The notes under the pieces were generated by a model. It searched no databases. It was given only the letters and a program-made list of their open reading frames with translations, and was not told the origin of the DNA. Made by a program: the position numbers and the translations under genes. Below, one piece after another: positions 43,344-54,112 of a DNA stretch of 64,000 bases. How positions within the stretch are numbered: the stretch's first letter is position 1; the number at the start of each line of letters is the position of its first letter. The stretch is from Diplonema papillatum (lineage: Eukaryota > Euglenozoa > Diplonemea > Diplonemida > Diplonemidae): positions 119,844 to 183,843 of the forward strand of contig JAPJBO010000442.1 of NCBI GenBank assembly GCA_030068145.1, written 5' to 3'.

Positions 43344-45380
43344 TCAGTACCACGAGCTGCTGTGCTTCGACCCGCCTTTTCCCTTCGACTTCCCGCCCTT
43401 GCTCCCCTTGGAGCCACCAGAGCGAGATGCAGGGTAGCTGTACTTGTCAGTGTACTTGTCGGAGTACTTGTCGGAGGTGTACTTGTCGGTGTAAGAATCC
43501 GTGGGGTAGCTGTACTTGTCGTATTTTTCAGTGTATTTTTTGGTGTCCCCGTACTGTTCACCGTACTTGCTGGAGTACTTGTCTGTTTTCTTGTCAGTGT
43601 ACTTGCTGGTGTACTTGTCTGTCCAGTCAGTATACTTGTCGGTATACTTGTCCGTGTACTTGTCAGTGTATTTGTTGTCGGTGTACTTGTCAGTGTACTT
43701 GTCGGTGTACTTGTCGGTGTACTTGTCGGTGTACTTGTCGGAATACTTGTCGGAATACTTGTCAGTGTAAGCACTCACGGAGTAGCTATTCTGCGAAGAT
43801 TTGCCTGTCTTCGAGCTGCCTTTGCCTCCAGAGACGAACTTCGAACCACTGGTGCTCACACCACCGGGGGGGATGGTTCGCGTGGTGTACGAGACGCCAC
43901 CCGGCTTGCTGTGGCCGGAGGGACTGAATTCAGAGGTGCCGCTTGCAGAGTAGTGAGGCTTCGCTTTCTGGTATGTTTCAGTGTATCCGGTGCCGCCTGC
44001 GTACTCCGACGAACCGCCTCGAGGTTGCTTGAAGCCGTTTCCGGTTGAGCCGTTGTACCATCCTTTCCCACTGCTACCAGCTGCCCCGTTGTAACCCGCG
44101 TCCCAGCTTCCCTGCGACTGATAGCCGCGTGGTTTTCCTCCATTAGCACTTGCTTTGAATTTTGCTTCCAGGTCAGCTGCGTACATAGGCGCGTGGTTCT
44201 TCGACCCTTTTCCCCCATCAGTTCCGCCTGAAGCCTTCCCCGACTTTTGTCCCTTTCCACCTTTGTGACCTTTGCGTCCCGAGTAGGCCGGATAAGACTC
44301 GTCACCCTGATACCCTCCTCCATATTTACCAGCGCCTTTCCCATTTTGCGTGTAAGTTGGTTCCGGGTCACATACACCTGGTCCTGACACGTTGACGGCA
44401 ATTTGTCGACCATCATCGCCACGTTCCAGATCGAAGAAAACGTATTTTCCCGCCTCACAGCTACCATCGCCCACCTCTGACCTGTGAACAAACGCAGTGT
44501 CTCCCGTCTCCAACTCGACGAAGCCGTAGCCCTTCGGTGTAACCCATTTCGTAACTCTCCCCTGGTGCTTTCCTTGTTCACGCACTCCGTCACCAGAGAC
44601 GTTGACGGCAATTTTCCTGCCCGTGTGGTGCCCGACGTCTTCCACATCGTAGAACACGGATCTGCCCACAACAAGCGAGCCACCTCCAAAAGCGGAACTG
44701 TGCACATACACATCCTGCAGGAGAGAGTGGGATGTTTCAGATTGGTAAAACACGGGAAAGAGTAGGCCAAGAACGAAAGAAACGGTTTCGAATGGAGGGA
44801 GGCTGCAAAAACGTGCATTAAGATGGTACTAATTGCTCACTACGTGTCGTGTTTCGGTCGTTATAAAACAAGAACCCAGTAGAAGGACCTTCATAGTGCC
44901 GACCTGAGTGTCTGCAGGCGGCTGTTCGTAGCTCGTCACAGCCAGGACCACCTGCAACGACAGGAAAATCCGTCTTGAGAAGACGTGTCTGAGCAATCAG
45001 TTGATAGTAAAAACTTCAGGGACGAACGGGGGGAGTTCGAGCGGGCATACCATTCCGTCCGAGCCCGTGATGAAGCCGATGCTCTTGCTGTACTTCCAGG
45101 ATTTAACCGTACCTCGCATCTTACCCCTCTTATTCGATCGTGCTTGCACGCCTGGACCTTTGACGTTGAACGCGACGAGATTCATCATTCCGTCTCTCGC
45201 GGGGCGGGTGCCCGCTTTTGTCTCATACTTTACGGACTGCCCCTCGATCAGTCGCCCACCGTTGATGTCACTGATGTGCACAAACGCTTCGTTTCCTTTG
45301 TCGTCGATAACAAACCCGAATCCTTTGGCCAGAGACCAGGCCTTCACGCTGCCGGACGTCGGTTTTTTTTTGCTCGTCAT
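43344..45380 (-). CDS. Three-domain cold-shock protein with KYTD-repeat tail (array gene 3)
   Basis: About 566 residues. Exon 1 is 45380-45051 (110 codons), exon 2 is 44714-43344; donor ATG|GTATGC, acceptor CCTGCAG, phase 0, same position in domain 2 as genes 1 and 2. Domain 1 KGFGFV and FVHIS; domain 2 KSIGFI then VYVHSSAFGGG; domain 3 PKGYGFV and FVHRS. After about residue 240 the tail is Gly/Ser/Lys/Tyr-rich, then from about residue 418 to 536 a tandem KYTD/KYSD tetrapeptide array, and a GGSKGSKGGK end. Tyrosine-rich low-complexity repeats often drive condensation or adhesion; that is family-level inference. The longest paralogue of the array. Confidence 0.9.
43435..43790 (-). repeat. 12-bp coding tandem repeat (KYTD)
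   Basis: About 25 or more units of AAGTACACYGAC on the coding strand, with AAATAC, TCC and deletion variants. It keeps frame throughout, so selection for coding is likely. The region is prone to length change. Confidence 0.9.
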
Positions 45381-47039
45381 TTCTTTTGTGGGCGAAAGGC
45401 GGTGTGGGATAACAAAAGGCGCGGACTACTGACTGTGCGGCTTGCTCTGGCAGCACTGCCGTTACCCAGACAAACCTGGAAAAGGCCCCTCTTGGATTCA
45501 AATATGCAGCGTCTGCTGCAGGAAGGATATGACGATCGCCACCTCCTACGGTCGTCGAAAGAAGGGGAGGAAGTGAGGTGTGCACGAGCGAAGGAAGGGA
45601 GGAGGGGGGCGTCAACTTGTTCAAAGAGTCTGCCTCGACGTCCGCCCGCGCCGCGTGTTTCTGAGAAAGGTCCCTCTTAGGAGAAACAAAACGAAATGTG
45701 TCGCGTTTGAAAGGGCCCCGTTGTCGTGTTCCTTCCTTTTTCCTTTTTTTTGGTTCGTGTTGATCTTTACACCCGTCTTCTATTACCGGCTTCCAGTTCC
45801 CGAGTCAGCTCGTCAAGATGCAAAGGCTGGACACACGTGAAAACTGCGTATATCTACATATTGTTCAGAGAAGCATCAACGAGGTCAAAACCTTCAGCGG
45901 CCGCGTAGGCTGAAATTGTTTGTGTGTGATCAAATTGCATGCCTTGTTGAAGGATCGAATGGCGAGTCCTCGGCTGCAGATTAAACCCTGAATTAGCAGT
46001 TGAACCTCGCAAAGCGCGCTTCAGGCAGAATGGGATCAAGAGCAGCTGGAAGACGGCAGGTTTGCGGCGGAAAATTTCCGAGGGCGCAGTTACCGGTATT
46101 AACGGGAGAAGGGTAGAGGACATCTGAGCAAGATGATACACGGCAAGCAATCGTAGACCTGTTCTAGCCTTTGGCTTTTTGCATCCACTGGGACATTGCT
46201 ACGTTGAGCGCTCTCCAAATTTCACTCACGTGGCGAGTTTGTTTGCACGCCTTGTGCAATTTTCGTCCTGAACATACGACACTTTCCCAAACAATTGATT
46301 TCAGCACTCCGTTCGTACTGGCCAAATAGAGAGGACTAAAAATGGAAGTCCTCTCGGGCGGTTCTCATCTCAGTCCCCACCTCGCTCCCCTAAATCGATC
46401 CGCGGTTTGTGTTCTGCCCCAATGTTGCTGGCCCCCACGGAGCTCTTCGCTCTTCCTCTGTTTCTCAGCCGTTTGAGAGACAGAGCATTACATGTTCGTC
46501 CGGTAAGTTGGCTTTTGCTATGGACACGAGCAGTTATTTGTGCCTGAGGATGTCCAGTTCTTACTCGCAGGGCTTGAAGAACACCTGATCAGTTGAGGGG
46601 CAGTACAGGCAGAGGACTAATGGTTGATTAGCCTGGTTGGCCAGGAACGTTTCGACAGGCGATTGTTGCAGCAGCTCCAACCCGTAGTACAACAAAAAAC
46701 TACAGCTGCGTTTTCTGTACAACAGAACGGAGAGCGGCTTGGGGATGAGCTCTGATACGAATGTGAGATTGCGTGTGTGGTCGTCGACTACTCTGAAATG
46801 CTAAGAGCAGCATACCGGGGGTGCAGGAAGTCTCTGCTTGTTTCGGTGAAGAAGAACCTGGTAAATTGCTTTTTTTTGCGGCCGCATGTTGCTGCTTAAC
46901 TGTTTGACGTGTTTGACGAGCTTCATTTGGTTGCTTTCTGCTGGAATCTGCACTAGGTGTGCTGCATATCGCCGATATCAAGGCCCAGTAAGTCTCGACA
47001 ATTCTGGAATGTGGTGCAAGCGTGCATATTCACCGGCCG
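45381..47039. other. Spacer between cold-shock genes 3 and 4
   Basis: No supported gene. A minus-strand frame near 46700-46980 has Lys/Gln-rich composition but no Met context or motif. Confidence 0.35.
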
Positions 47040-47987
47040 TTACTTCCAGCCTTTGCCTCCGACTCGGCCCCCGCGGTTGCCTACCCCATCGGGCATGTAT
47101 TTTGAACCTTTCCCGCCCTTCTTTCCTCCCTCCTTCCCCCCTTTGAATCCTTTACTGCCCTTAACTCCAACCGGACCCCCGTTACCTTTACCACCCTTTT
47201 TCGAGCCGCCTTTGAATGGGCTGTAGCCTCTGTACTTCCCACCTTTACCCGCAGTGCCCATTTTGCCTCCCTTGAGGATTGGAGGACCAAAGTCGACAGC
47301 GGAGCCGGGTCGGACTGCAGGGCCTGTTACGTTGGCGGCTTGCTTGCGCCCGGAGTTGTTAGGTTGTGTCTGGAGGCTGAAGAATATTTCCTTTCCGACT
47401 TGGCAATGCCCATCTGATAAAGCGGAGCGGTGCACGTACACTTCTGAACCATCCGGCATCTCGGCGAATCCGTATCCTTTGTGCGCTATCCACGCCTTGA
47501 CTATACCCGTCAGCTTTCCGACACGAATCACCGCCGGACCCGAAACGTTGCTTGCGATCTTTTTCCCATTCTTAACGTGTGTTTCCCTGCGAACATCATA
47601 CCAAACCTCCTTGCCCGCCGCAAGCGACCCGCCTCCGAATGCGGAGGAATGCACATGGATCTCCTCCCCATCCACAGCGCGAATCAACCCCATCGACCGT
47701 CCTGTAACCCACAACATCACCACCCCTTTAAACGCACCGCGTGCCCTCGGCAAAGGGATCACACCCTCGCCGTGAACATCGAGTGCAGTCCTTTGCTTTT
47801 CGCCCCTTTTGCCAGGCACTTCTTGCTCTTCGTAATAGACGCGGCGCCCCGGCTCCAGCCCGCTACCTTTTACCTGTGTAAAGTGTACGAAGGCCTCCGC
47901 ACCGCTATCACTGGTCACGAATCCGTATCCTTTTGCAATGTTCCATGTCTTCACAAGGCCCGACGTACCAGTTGGTGCGACTTTCAT
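47040..47987 (-). CDS. Three-domain cold-shock protein, intronless (array gene 4)
   Basis: 315 residues in one exon, ATG at 47985-47987. Domain 1 KGYGFV and FVHFT; domain 2 RSMGLIRAVDGEE then IHVHSSAFGGG, uninterrupted where the three paralogues have an intron; domain 3 HKGYGFA and VYVHRS. The tail is Gly/Lys-rich (KGGKGNGG, GGKEGGKKGGKGSK) and ends GGKGWK. Either it lost the intron, for instance through a processed copy, or it represents the state before intron gain. It keeps the array orientation and spacing, which favours precise intron loss or gain in place over random retroposition. Confidence 0.92.
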   Translation of the reverse strand: MKVAPTGTSGLVKTWNIAKGYGFVTSDSGAEAFVHFTQVKGSGLEPGRRVYYEEQEVPGKRGEKQRTALDVHGEGVIPLPRARGAFKGVVMLWVTGRSMGLIRAVDGEEIHVHSSAFGGGSLAAGKEVWYDVRRETHVKNGKKIASNVSGPAVIRVGKLTGIVKAWIAHKGYGFAEMPDGSEVYVHRSALSDGHCQVGKEIFFSLQTQPNNSGRKQAANVTGPAVRPGSAVDFGPPILKGGKMGTAGKGGKYRGYSPFKGGSKKGGKGNGGPVGVKGSKGFKGGKEGGKKGGKGSKYMPDGVGNRGGRVGGKGWK

Positions 47988-49261
47988 GTTGCTTCGTATC
48001 CTCTTGGCTTTGATGCTGGTTTACAATACTGCCGTCTCGTGTTCTTCTTTCTTTGCTTGTTTTTTTTCGTAGTGTCGTTTCTCTCCGTCGAAGCGGAAAA
48101 TTACCTGCAGGAAAGGTATGTTCGTGTTGGCGGCTCGTGCTGCCAGGTGCTAAGCCAATCTGGTCACATACACTACGATGTGCGCTGCAGGGCCAATTAC
48201 CATTATAGACCATACTTCAAACTTTTGACCCATCAGCCAAACTGTACAAGACAATGTCCAGCAATGCACAAACTTTTTAGCGTTTTTGTGGTTTTTGTCA
48301 GCTGGCCTCTTGACCTGAGCCGTCAAATCCTGAGCCTCCCTCATGAGAGCCTAATAATAGAGGGGCTGCCAGGCTGACCTGAGACAGCGTCCGGTAACTC
48401 AGTCAGTTGTCTCGCCAGACGCGGCCAGTGATGGCGTCGGTGCCAGTTTTGGCGGTCGGTGAGCGTCTTCCCGGTCAAAAGCCCGAAGGCTGTCTTGTTG
48501 CGGACGGCTCTGATCAAACTGCTTTCGTGCAGTTCCGCCTGTCACCCGGCCCTGTGTCCGTCGTCTTGTTGCGTTGTGGTATTGTCCTTGGACGCGAGCC
48601 ATGCCTCTCTCACCTTTAAGACACGGCTTCTTGTTGTTAGTGGGGAGTCATTTGCGTGCAAATGAGTACCGCACTTTGCCAGATTTTAGTCGTGGTGCAA
48701 CTTGTCGGTTGCAACTGTTCGTGCGACTCGTGGAGGGCGTAGTGGCCGAGCTGTCACCGCTGGTTGTCTCTGCGCCACTACGCGTACGACAACTATGGTC
48801 AAGCCTTTTGGCTTCGGCACCACCCTTTGGCACAATGCCCAATGACCTCAACGCATCGCCGTCCACTCTGCAACGTCGCACGCTGAGATGGCAAGTGCAT
48901 AGACTTCCGTTGCTGCCTCGGCCCTGCCGGCTGCCAGGTGCAGATCCTGGGCTTTCCGGGCTGAGCGGAGCCAGCTCCCACACAGTGAGCGTGCGATTCC
49001 GTGTCTCCACGACACGTCCTTTTGCTCTGGGTCTGCACTAATGTAGCCCATATTATGGGCCATAACTTGATCGCAGTTGCAGCCCCCGGAAATTGCAGAC
49101 GAAAACGAGGCACCCTTTTTAAAATCCGGCAATATCCGTCGATTGAGCCGCGATGATGACTGTCAACGAGCGCCGAAATTTCTAATTTGAGCTTTAACGA
49201 GCACTCCAGTGTTTTTTGAGGAATCCGTGACCCGGTGTGGGTGATCCAATGTCAAGTGTCA
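47988..49261. other. Upstream of cold-shock gene 4, no further gene
   Basis: No supported gene. A minus-oriented unit of the TATAATGGGTC repeat lies at 48192-48236, and an AGCCCATATTATGGGC palindrome near 49046. Confidence 0.4.
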
Positions 49262-49386
49262 ATGCTGGCTATAATGGGTCGAAAGTTCGAAGTATGGTCT
49301 ATAATGGGTCAAAAGACTGAAGCCTGGTCTATAATGGGTCAAAAGTTTGGAACGTGGTCTATAATGGGTCAAAAGTTTGGAATGGT
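49262..49386 (+). repeat. Tandem TATAATGGGTCAAAAG repeat
   Basis: Four to five units of about 28 bp, (TGGTCTA)TAATGGGTCAAAAGTTTGAA-like. One inverted unit sits 1 kb away at 48192-48236. The two together could form a foldback. Confidence 0.75.
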
Positions 49387-49534
49387 CTATATACTATTGG
49401 CCCGTGCACTGCACTTTGAGGAATGGTCGTGGCCGGCCCTCTATTTTTAGATGAAAAAATTACGCACTTCTGGTGTGTTTGACAGGTATGCGCTTCAGTG
49501 ACAGCCAGGTAGGCACACAGCGCAGGGAGATACC

Positions 49535-49990
49535 CAAAGCACGTGCGGTTACAAACCGGCGCGAGGCGAGACTGGAGGCAGCAGTTAAAGTTCGAGAAAC
49601 AGCAAAGTTCGGACGAAGCAACGTTCGGGCGAAGCTAAGTTCTGGTGAAGCAAGTTCGGTGAAGCAAAGTTATGGTGAAGCTGAGTTCTGGTATTCGGGC
49701 GATGCTAAAAGTGAAGCGCGAGTGATGCTAGTGTGATGGCAAGTTCGGCGCCAATGCCCGGGGGGAGTCCCCCGGACCCCCCCGACTCCGTTTCCCAGAC
49801 TGCACCCGGGGTAACCCAAACCGCGAAACATTGAGAAGCTCCGCAAAGAACGCAAATTTCGGGCACATTACCCCGAAACTCAACGAACCTCGAAAACAGT
49901 CTTCGACTGGGAAAGTGTCATGGGCAGGGTTCGAACCCGGGCCTACCGGCCTGGAAGCCGATGCCCGCTCACTCTGCTACCCCTGCATTT
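49535..49990 (-). mobile_element. tRNA-derived SINE, copy 1
   Basis: On the minus strand the head (about 49985-49925) has Pol III A-box-like TAGCAGAGTGAGCGG and a perfect B box GGTTCGAACCC, a tRNA-like anticodon hairpin, then a body of about 180 bp shared with copy 2, then a tail of 15-17 bp units (AAGTTCGGGCGAAGCT on the plus strand). The head lacks a proper acceptor stem, so it is not a functional tRNA. Confidence 0.7.
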
Positions 49991-49994
49991 GGGC

Positions 49995-50062
49995 AGGGGG
50001 GAAAATCTTAGTTTATTGTTTAGGCAGAGCACTGCCTCTAATGCATGGTTGATGCCAGCATC
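49995..50062. repeat. Dispersed repeat F, copy 3
   Basis: Directly beyond the SINE head. Best match is 34447-34512; weaker match 2478-2548. Confidence 0.45.
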
Positions 50063-50215
50063 AAGTCTTCTTCGAGGAAGATGTCGTCTAGGAAAGGGAT
50101 GCAAAATAGAAAGTGGTAAAAGGGGAGTGTACGGCTCCCAAAGTGGGTATGAAACCTTGAGGGACGCCCCCTGTGATTTTTTCACCGCGGTGTTGTCTTC
50201 GTCTCATGTTTCGCT

Positions 50216-50320
50216 CTTGAATGCAGACCAATCCAAAGTCAGAGCTCATCAGTGGGTCCTTTGGATGAGGATTTTCAGTCCTGTTCCGGTGCGAGCACAA
50301 CTTGGTTTCATGTGTTTTAC
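50216..50320. repeat. Dispersed repeat G, copy 2
   Basis: Counterpart of 1733-1836; shares CAGTCCTG and CCGGTG(C/A)GAGCACAACT words. Confidence 0.4.
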
Positions 50321-50545
50321 TGCCTGTCACCTGACTTTTCTGCATCCTTGAGAGCTACTTTTCTTACACGCATAGCTACTTTTCTTGCACGCATAACTAC
50401 TTTTCTTGCACGCATAACTACTTTTCTTGCACGCATAACTACTTTTCTTGCACGCATAGTAGTTTTGGTTTCCAGGTGCTTTTGTGGGCAATACAGGTGC
50501 ATTCGTGGGCAATCCGGTGTCTTCGTGGGCAATTCAGGTGCATTC
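50315..50545 (+). repeat. Minisatellite blocks
   Basis: Five to six units of CTACTTTTCTTGCACGCATAA (21 bp) followed by about four 24-bp units with TTCGTGGGCAAT. The first 70 bp, from TACTGCCTGTCACCTGACT, recurs at 51009-51078. Confidence 0.85.
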
Positions 50546-50894
50546 CTGTGGAAGTCACAGTGCCAAAGAACAGCAAGGGACAAGGTTGACGCGCATGATC
50601 TGACACTACTGAGCGAACGGAAGAATGATTCGAATGGCAGGACCAGCTCATTCGTTGCAGGATGCGGAGCAGGAGTCGGAGACCGCCAGTGCCATGGAAA
50701 CTTGGGATGCTGACGAGCAGCGTACACTGTGTGAGCCGACTGTGCTGTTGTACACGACAGGAACTTGGCCAGTAGCTGGTGTGTGGCACGCCATCTTTCT
50801 TGGCCTTCGGCGTCTCCCACACCCTGTGCGTAGCTCTCTCGGACGCAGAAAAGTCAGGTGATGCGGCAGTAAAGCAATCTTCTTACCTCGAGAC

Positions 50895-50983
50895 GTCGTT
50901 TTCTTGCACTCGGTTTTCCAGATTGCCACTCGAGCCCTGCGGGCTCTCGTGGCAATCTGGAAAACCTCGTGCAAGAAAACGAC
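50895..50983. repeat. Long imperfect hairpin
   Basis: Arms of about 43 nt: GTCGTTTTCTTGCAC and TTTTCCAGATTGCCAC on the left, complemented on the right, with a three-base tip between CGAGCCC and GGGCTCT. Only a few mismatches. If transcribed it would fold like a small-RNA precursor. Confidence 0.8.
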
Positions 50984-51153
50984 TTTTCTCTCGGTGAATA
51001 AATAGCTATTACTGCCTGTCACCTGACTTTTCTGCATCCTTGAGAGCTACTTTTCTTACACGCATAGCTACTTTTCTTAAACCCCCCCCCCCCGCATAAT
51101 ATTAAATAACTTTTATTTAACGGAAAAAAACCATATCGGACACACTTAAGTCG

Positions 51154-52725
51154 GGAAATTATTTATCGGAAACTGTTACCGATAAGTAATTTTTGTTACC
51201 AATAAGTAATTATTTTGTTACCGATAAATAATTATTTTGTTACCGATAAATAATTTCTTGTTAATTTCTTGTTACCGATAAATAATTTTCTGTTACCGAT
51301 AAACAATTTCCTTATTTTCCCTGCTATGCTTAAGTTGTACCGGGAGAAGCCACAGAAGCACTCGTATATGCACTGGCAAGCTTCAAGCCTGGCCTTGGCC
51401 TAGGAGAACTGGGAGTAAGAAGTGCTACGACAAGGCAAAACGTCCCGAGCAAGGTATTGTCGCCGAGATGGCCGCAGATTGTTTCCCAAGCAGCACTGAC
51501 GAATGGCACAAGTCACCTCGCGCGGTTTCGATTCCATTCTGAGTTCAGGCACACGCCTCGCTAGTCACCTCGCGCGGTTTCGATTCCCTCTGATCAGGCA
51601 CAAGCCAAAAGAAGTACAAGGCAGGTCAAAATGGCCACGGAACAGCGCGGGAAAAAATGACGACGATGCACCAGATTGCGGGGGGTCGTTGTAGTAGGCT
51701 CTGGCTTTGGGAAACAAAAGGGACCCTGAGGGGTTCTCGGGGATTTCGGCAGATGATGAGGCGGGGAGGGCGTTGTAGTTCTACCGTTCGAAGAAGACCG
51801 ACCGGCGTGGCTCAGAAGAGTCTCCCTGCATTCATCCCAGGTGCCGAAGATCTCTTCCGCTTCTACCCCGCCCATCGGTTCGGCTTCCGGGTCCGCTGCT
51901 ACGTCCTGCAGCGCTGCAGCTGGGGGGGCACCACCTGGTGCGTGCAGTGCATCCTGATGCTGCGCTGGCACCGGTGGGGCTCCTGCTTGTGGGGCTCCTC
52001 CTTGTGCCTGCGGTGCCTCCTGGTGCAGTGCTTGCACCGGGACTGCTTGTGGGGCTCCTCCTTGTGCTTGCGGTGCGTCCTGGTGCAGCGCTTGCACCTG
52101 CACGTGTCTGGGGGCGTAGTAGGGCTCCGGGTTGCAGTAACCCTGATAGAGCATCGGGTAGGAGTACGGGTTGTGCTGGTGATACTGGTGTGGGTGTTGC
52201 TGCTGGTGCGGAGGCTGCTGCTGGTGTGCAAATTGCTGGTGTGGAATTTGCTGCAGGTGCTGAAACTGCTGTGGGTGCTGCTGCGGGTGCACAAGGTACT
52301 GCTGATTTTGATGCGGGTGGTGCTGAAAATGCTGCTGCTGCGGGTAAGGCTGGTGTTGAAACTGTCCCGGATGGTACAGCTGCTGTTGCGGGTGGTTCGG
52401 GAAATGCTGGTGCTGCAGGTGCTGCAGGTGCTGCTGGTGCTGCTGGTGCTTCTGGTGCTGGTGGTGCTGGAAGGGTTTCCTCCAATTGCGTCTTGTTGCC
52501 TTTCCATGTTCGCGATCTTCTTTTGCTACACTGTTTCTTCGTGTCTTCCTGTTTAGGAAGTGTGTCTTGGGTGTCAAAGTGCTTCTGCGACCTTGTAACA
52601 GGAAATTATGTATCGGTAACAGAAATTATTTATCGGTAACAGAAAATTATTTATCGGTAACACCAAAATTACTTATCGGTAACAGAAATTATTTATCGGT
52701 GACACAAGAAATTATTTATCGGTAA
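51154..52725. mobile_element. Foldback-like inverted-repeat block
   Basis: The left end (51154-51312) is a short tandem array of GTTACCGATAAATAATTT units; the right end (52600-52725) has the same units inverted. Between lies 1.3 kb with a His/Gln-rich open frame. Long inverted repeats made of short tandem units are the hallmark of foldback elements. Confidence 0.5.
51594..52507 (-). CDS. Low-complexity His/Gln/Pro-rich open frame
   Basis: The longest minus frame (from about 52577 to 51594) encodes HQQHQQH- and PQQ-rich sequence, then QAQGGAPQA repeats and a more ordinary C-terminus, but has no Met near its N-terminus. A second frame has a good ATG context at 52507, and a third at 52485. Repeated CAGCACC-type sequence keeps all three frames open, so the coding frame is uncertain. 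Confidence 0.25.
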
Positions 52726-53745
52726 GGGACAGCGGATTATTACCCGGGCGGGCCAACTGCCCACTACTTTCGCCAAAATTTTGGTGGGTGGGTCCCCCTC
52801 TGGTGGGAATATTTTTTCCCCAAAACTGCATGAAGATTTTCCAACGGAAACCCACTGTTGCATCAATGTAATGGCCCAAATCTGACCGAAAACTGCTGTT
52901 ACATCAATGTAATGGGCCAAATCTGGCGGAAAACCACTGTTACATCACTGTAATGGGCCGAATTTCACAGAAACCCACTGTTACATCAATGTAATGGGCC
53001 AAAGCTGACCGAAAACCACTGTTACATCGATGTAATGGGCAGAATCTGACGGAAAACCACTGTTACATCAATGTAATGGGCCAAATTTGACCGAAAACCA
53101 CTGTTACATCAATGTAATGGCCCAAATTTGACCGAAAACCACTGTTACATCAATGTAATGGCCAGAATTTGACGGAAAACCACTGTTACATCAATGTAAT
53201 GGCCCAAATTTGACCGAAAACCACTGTTACATCAATGTAATGACCCAAATTTGACCGAAAACCACTGTTACATCGATGTAATGGCCAGAATCTGACGGAA
53301 AACCACTGTTACATCAATGTAATGGCCCAAATTTGACGGAAACCCACTGTTACATCGATGTAATGGCCCAAATTTGACCGAAAACCACTGTTACATCAAT
53401 GTAATGGCCAGAATTTGACGGAAAACCACTGTTACATCAGTGTAATGGTCCAAATTTGGGCCATTACGTTGATGTTTTTGGGGAGGGCCAGTGCAACTTG
53501 GACCTGATAGAGCCGTACCGTTCGGCCAGGGGGCAAAGCCCCCCGAACCCCCCCTTATTTCGACTTTCCAGAACAAACCAAACCCGTACATTTCAGCGGT
53601 GTCGGAAGCCAAGAAGGCAGGTGGTGAAATTGGAAAGTGAAAAAAAAAAAAATCCCACGGGCTCGGGAGATTTGGGGGTGGGTGGGTCCCCCCCCCCCCC
53701 CTTGGGCGGGCAGTTGGCCCGCCCGGGTAATAATCTGGCATCCCT
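52725..53745. mobile_element. TIR element carrying a 41-bp tandem array
   Basis: The right end is the inverted complement of the left over about 38 bp: AGGGA at the tip and GATTATTACCCGGGCGGGCC-AACTGCCC inside, with four or five differences confined to the outer ten. No transposase inside; most of it is tandem array. A non-autonomous DNA transposon is likely. Target duplication not evident. Confidence 0.6.
52846..53460 (+). repeat. 15-copy 41-bp satellite
   Basis: Unit: CCACTGTTACATCAATGTAA, then TGGCCCAAATTTGACCGAAAA, with few variants. Each contains a TTACAT..ATGTAA palindrome; ATCGAT variants make it perfect. Confidence 0.95.
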
Positions 53746-53834
53746 AAGGGAGGTCACATTTTTACCTTACCGGGGAAAATCCCCGGTGGTGTCAGCCATT
53801 TTGCAAAAGGTCGAAGCCCCCCCCCCCCCCGGCA

Positions 53835-54112
53835 TGTGTAACATACAGAGAGGCTCTCTGTATTTCACATTTTTAGCAAAAAAAAAACGCTAAAAATGTA
53901 ACATACAGAGAGCTCTCTGTATTTTACATTTTTAGCGAAAAATTGCTAAAAATGTAAAATACAGAGAGATCTCTCTGTATTTTACATTTTAATCAAAGAA
54001 GACGCTAAAAATGTAACATACAGAGAGCTCTAAAATGTAAAATACAGAGAGCTCTCTGTATTTTACATTTTTAGTGAAAAAGCGCTAAAAATGTAAAATA
54101 CAGAGAGATCTT
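53835..54112. repeat. Palindrome array
   Basis: Repeated ATGTAAAATACAGAGAG and its complement meet at GAGCTC or GATC centres, linked by TAGC-A(n)-GCTA spacers. At least five near-perfect palindromes of 40-55 bp. Strong cruciform potential. Confidence 0.9.

Noticed and set aside
49925-49985. Functional tRNA gene (minus strand)
   Set aside because: B box is perfect, but the acceptor stem does not pair, the T stem has a mismatch and the anticodon arm is off by one; the same head recurs with a shared body at 60.05 kb, so it is a SINE.
53456-53893. Plus-strand 145-codon frame at the right end of the TIR element
   Set aside because: Made of homopolymers and the TIR itself.
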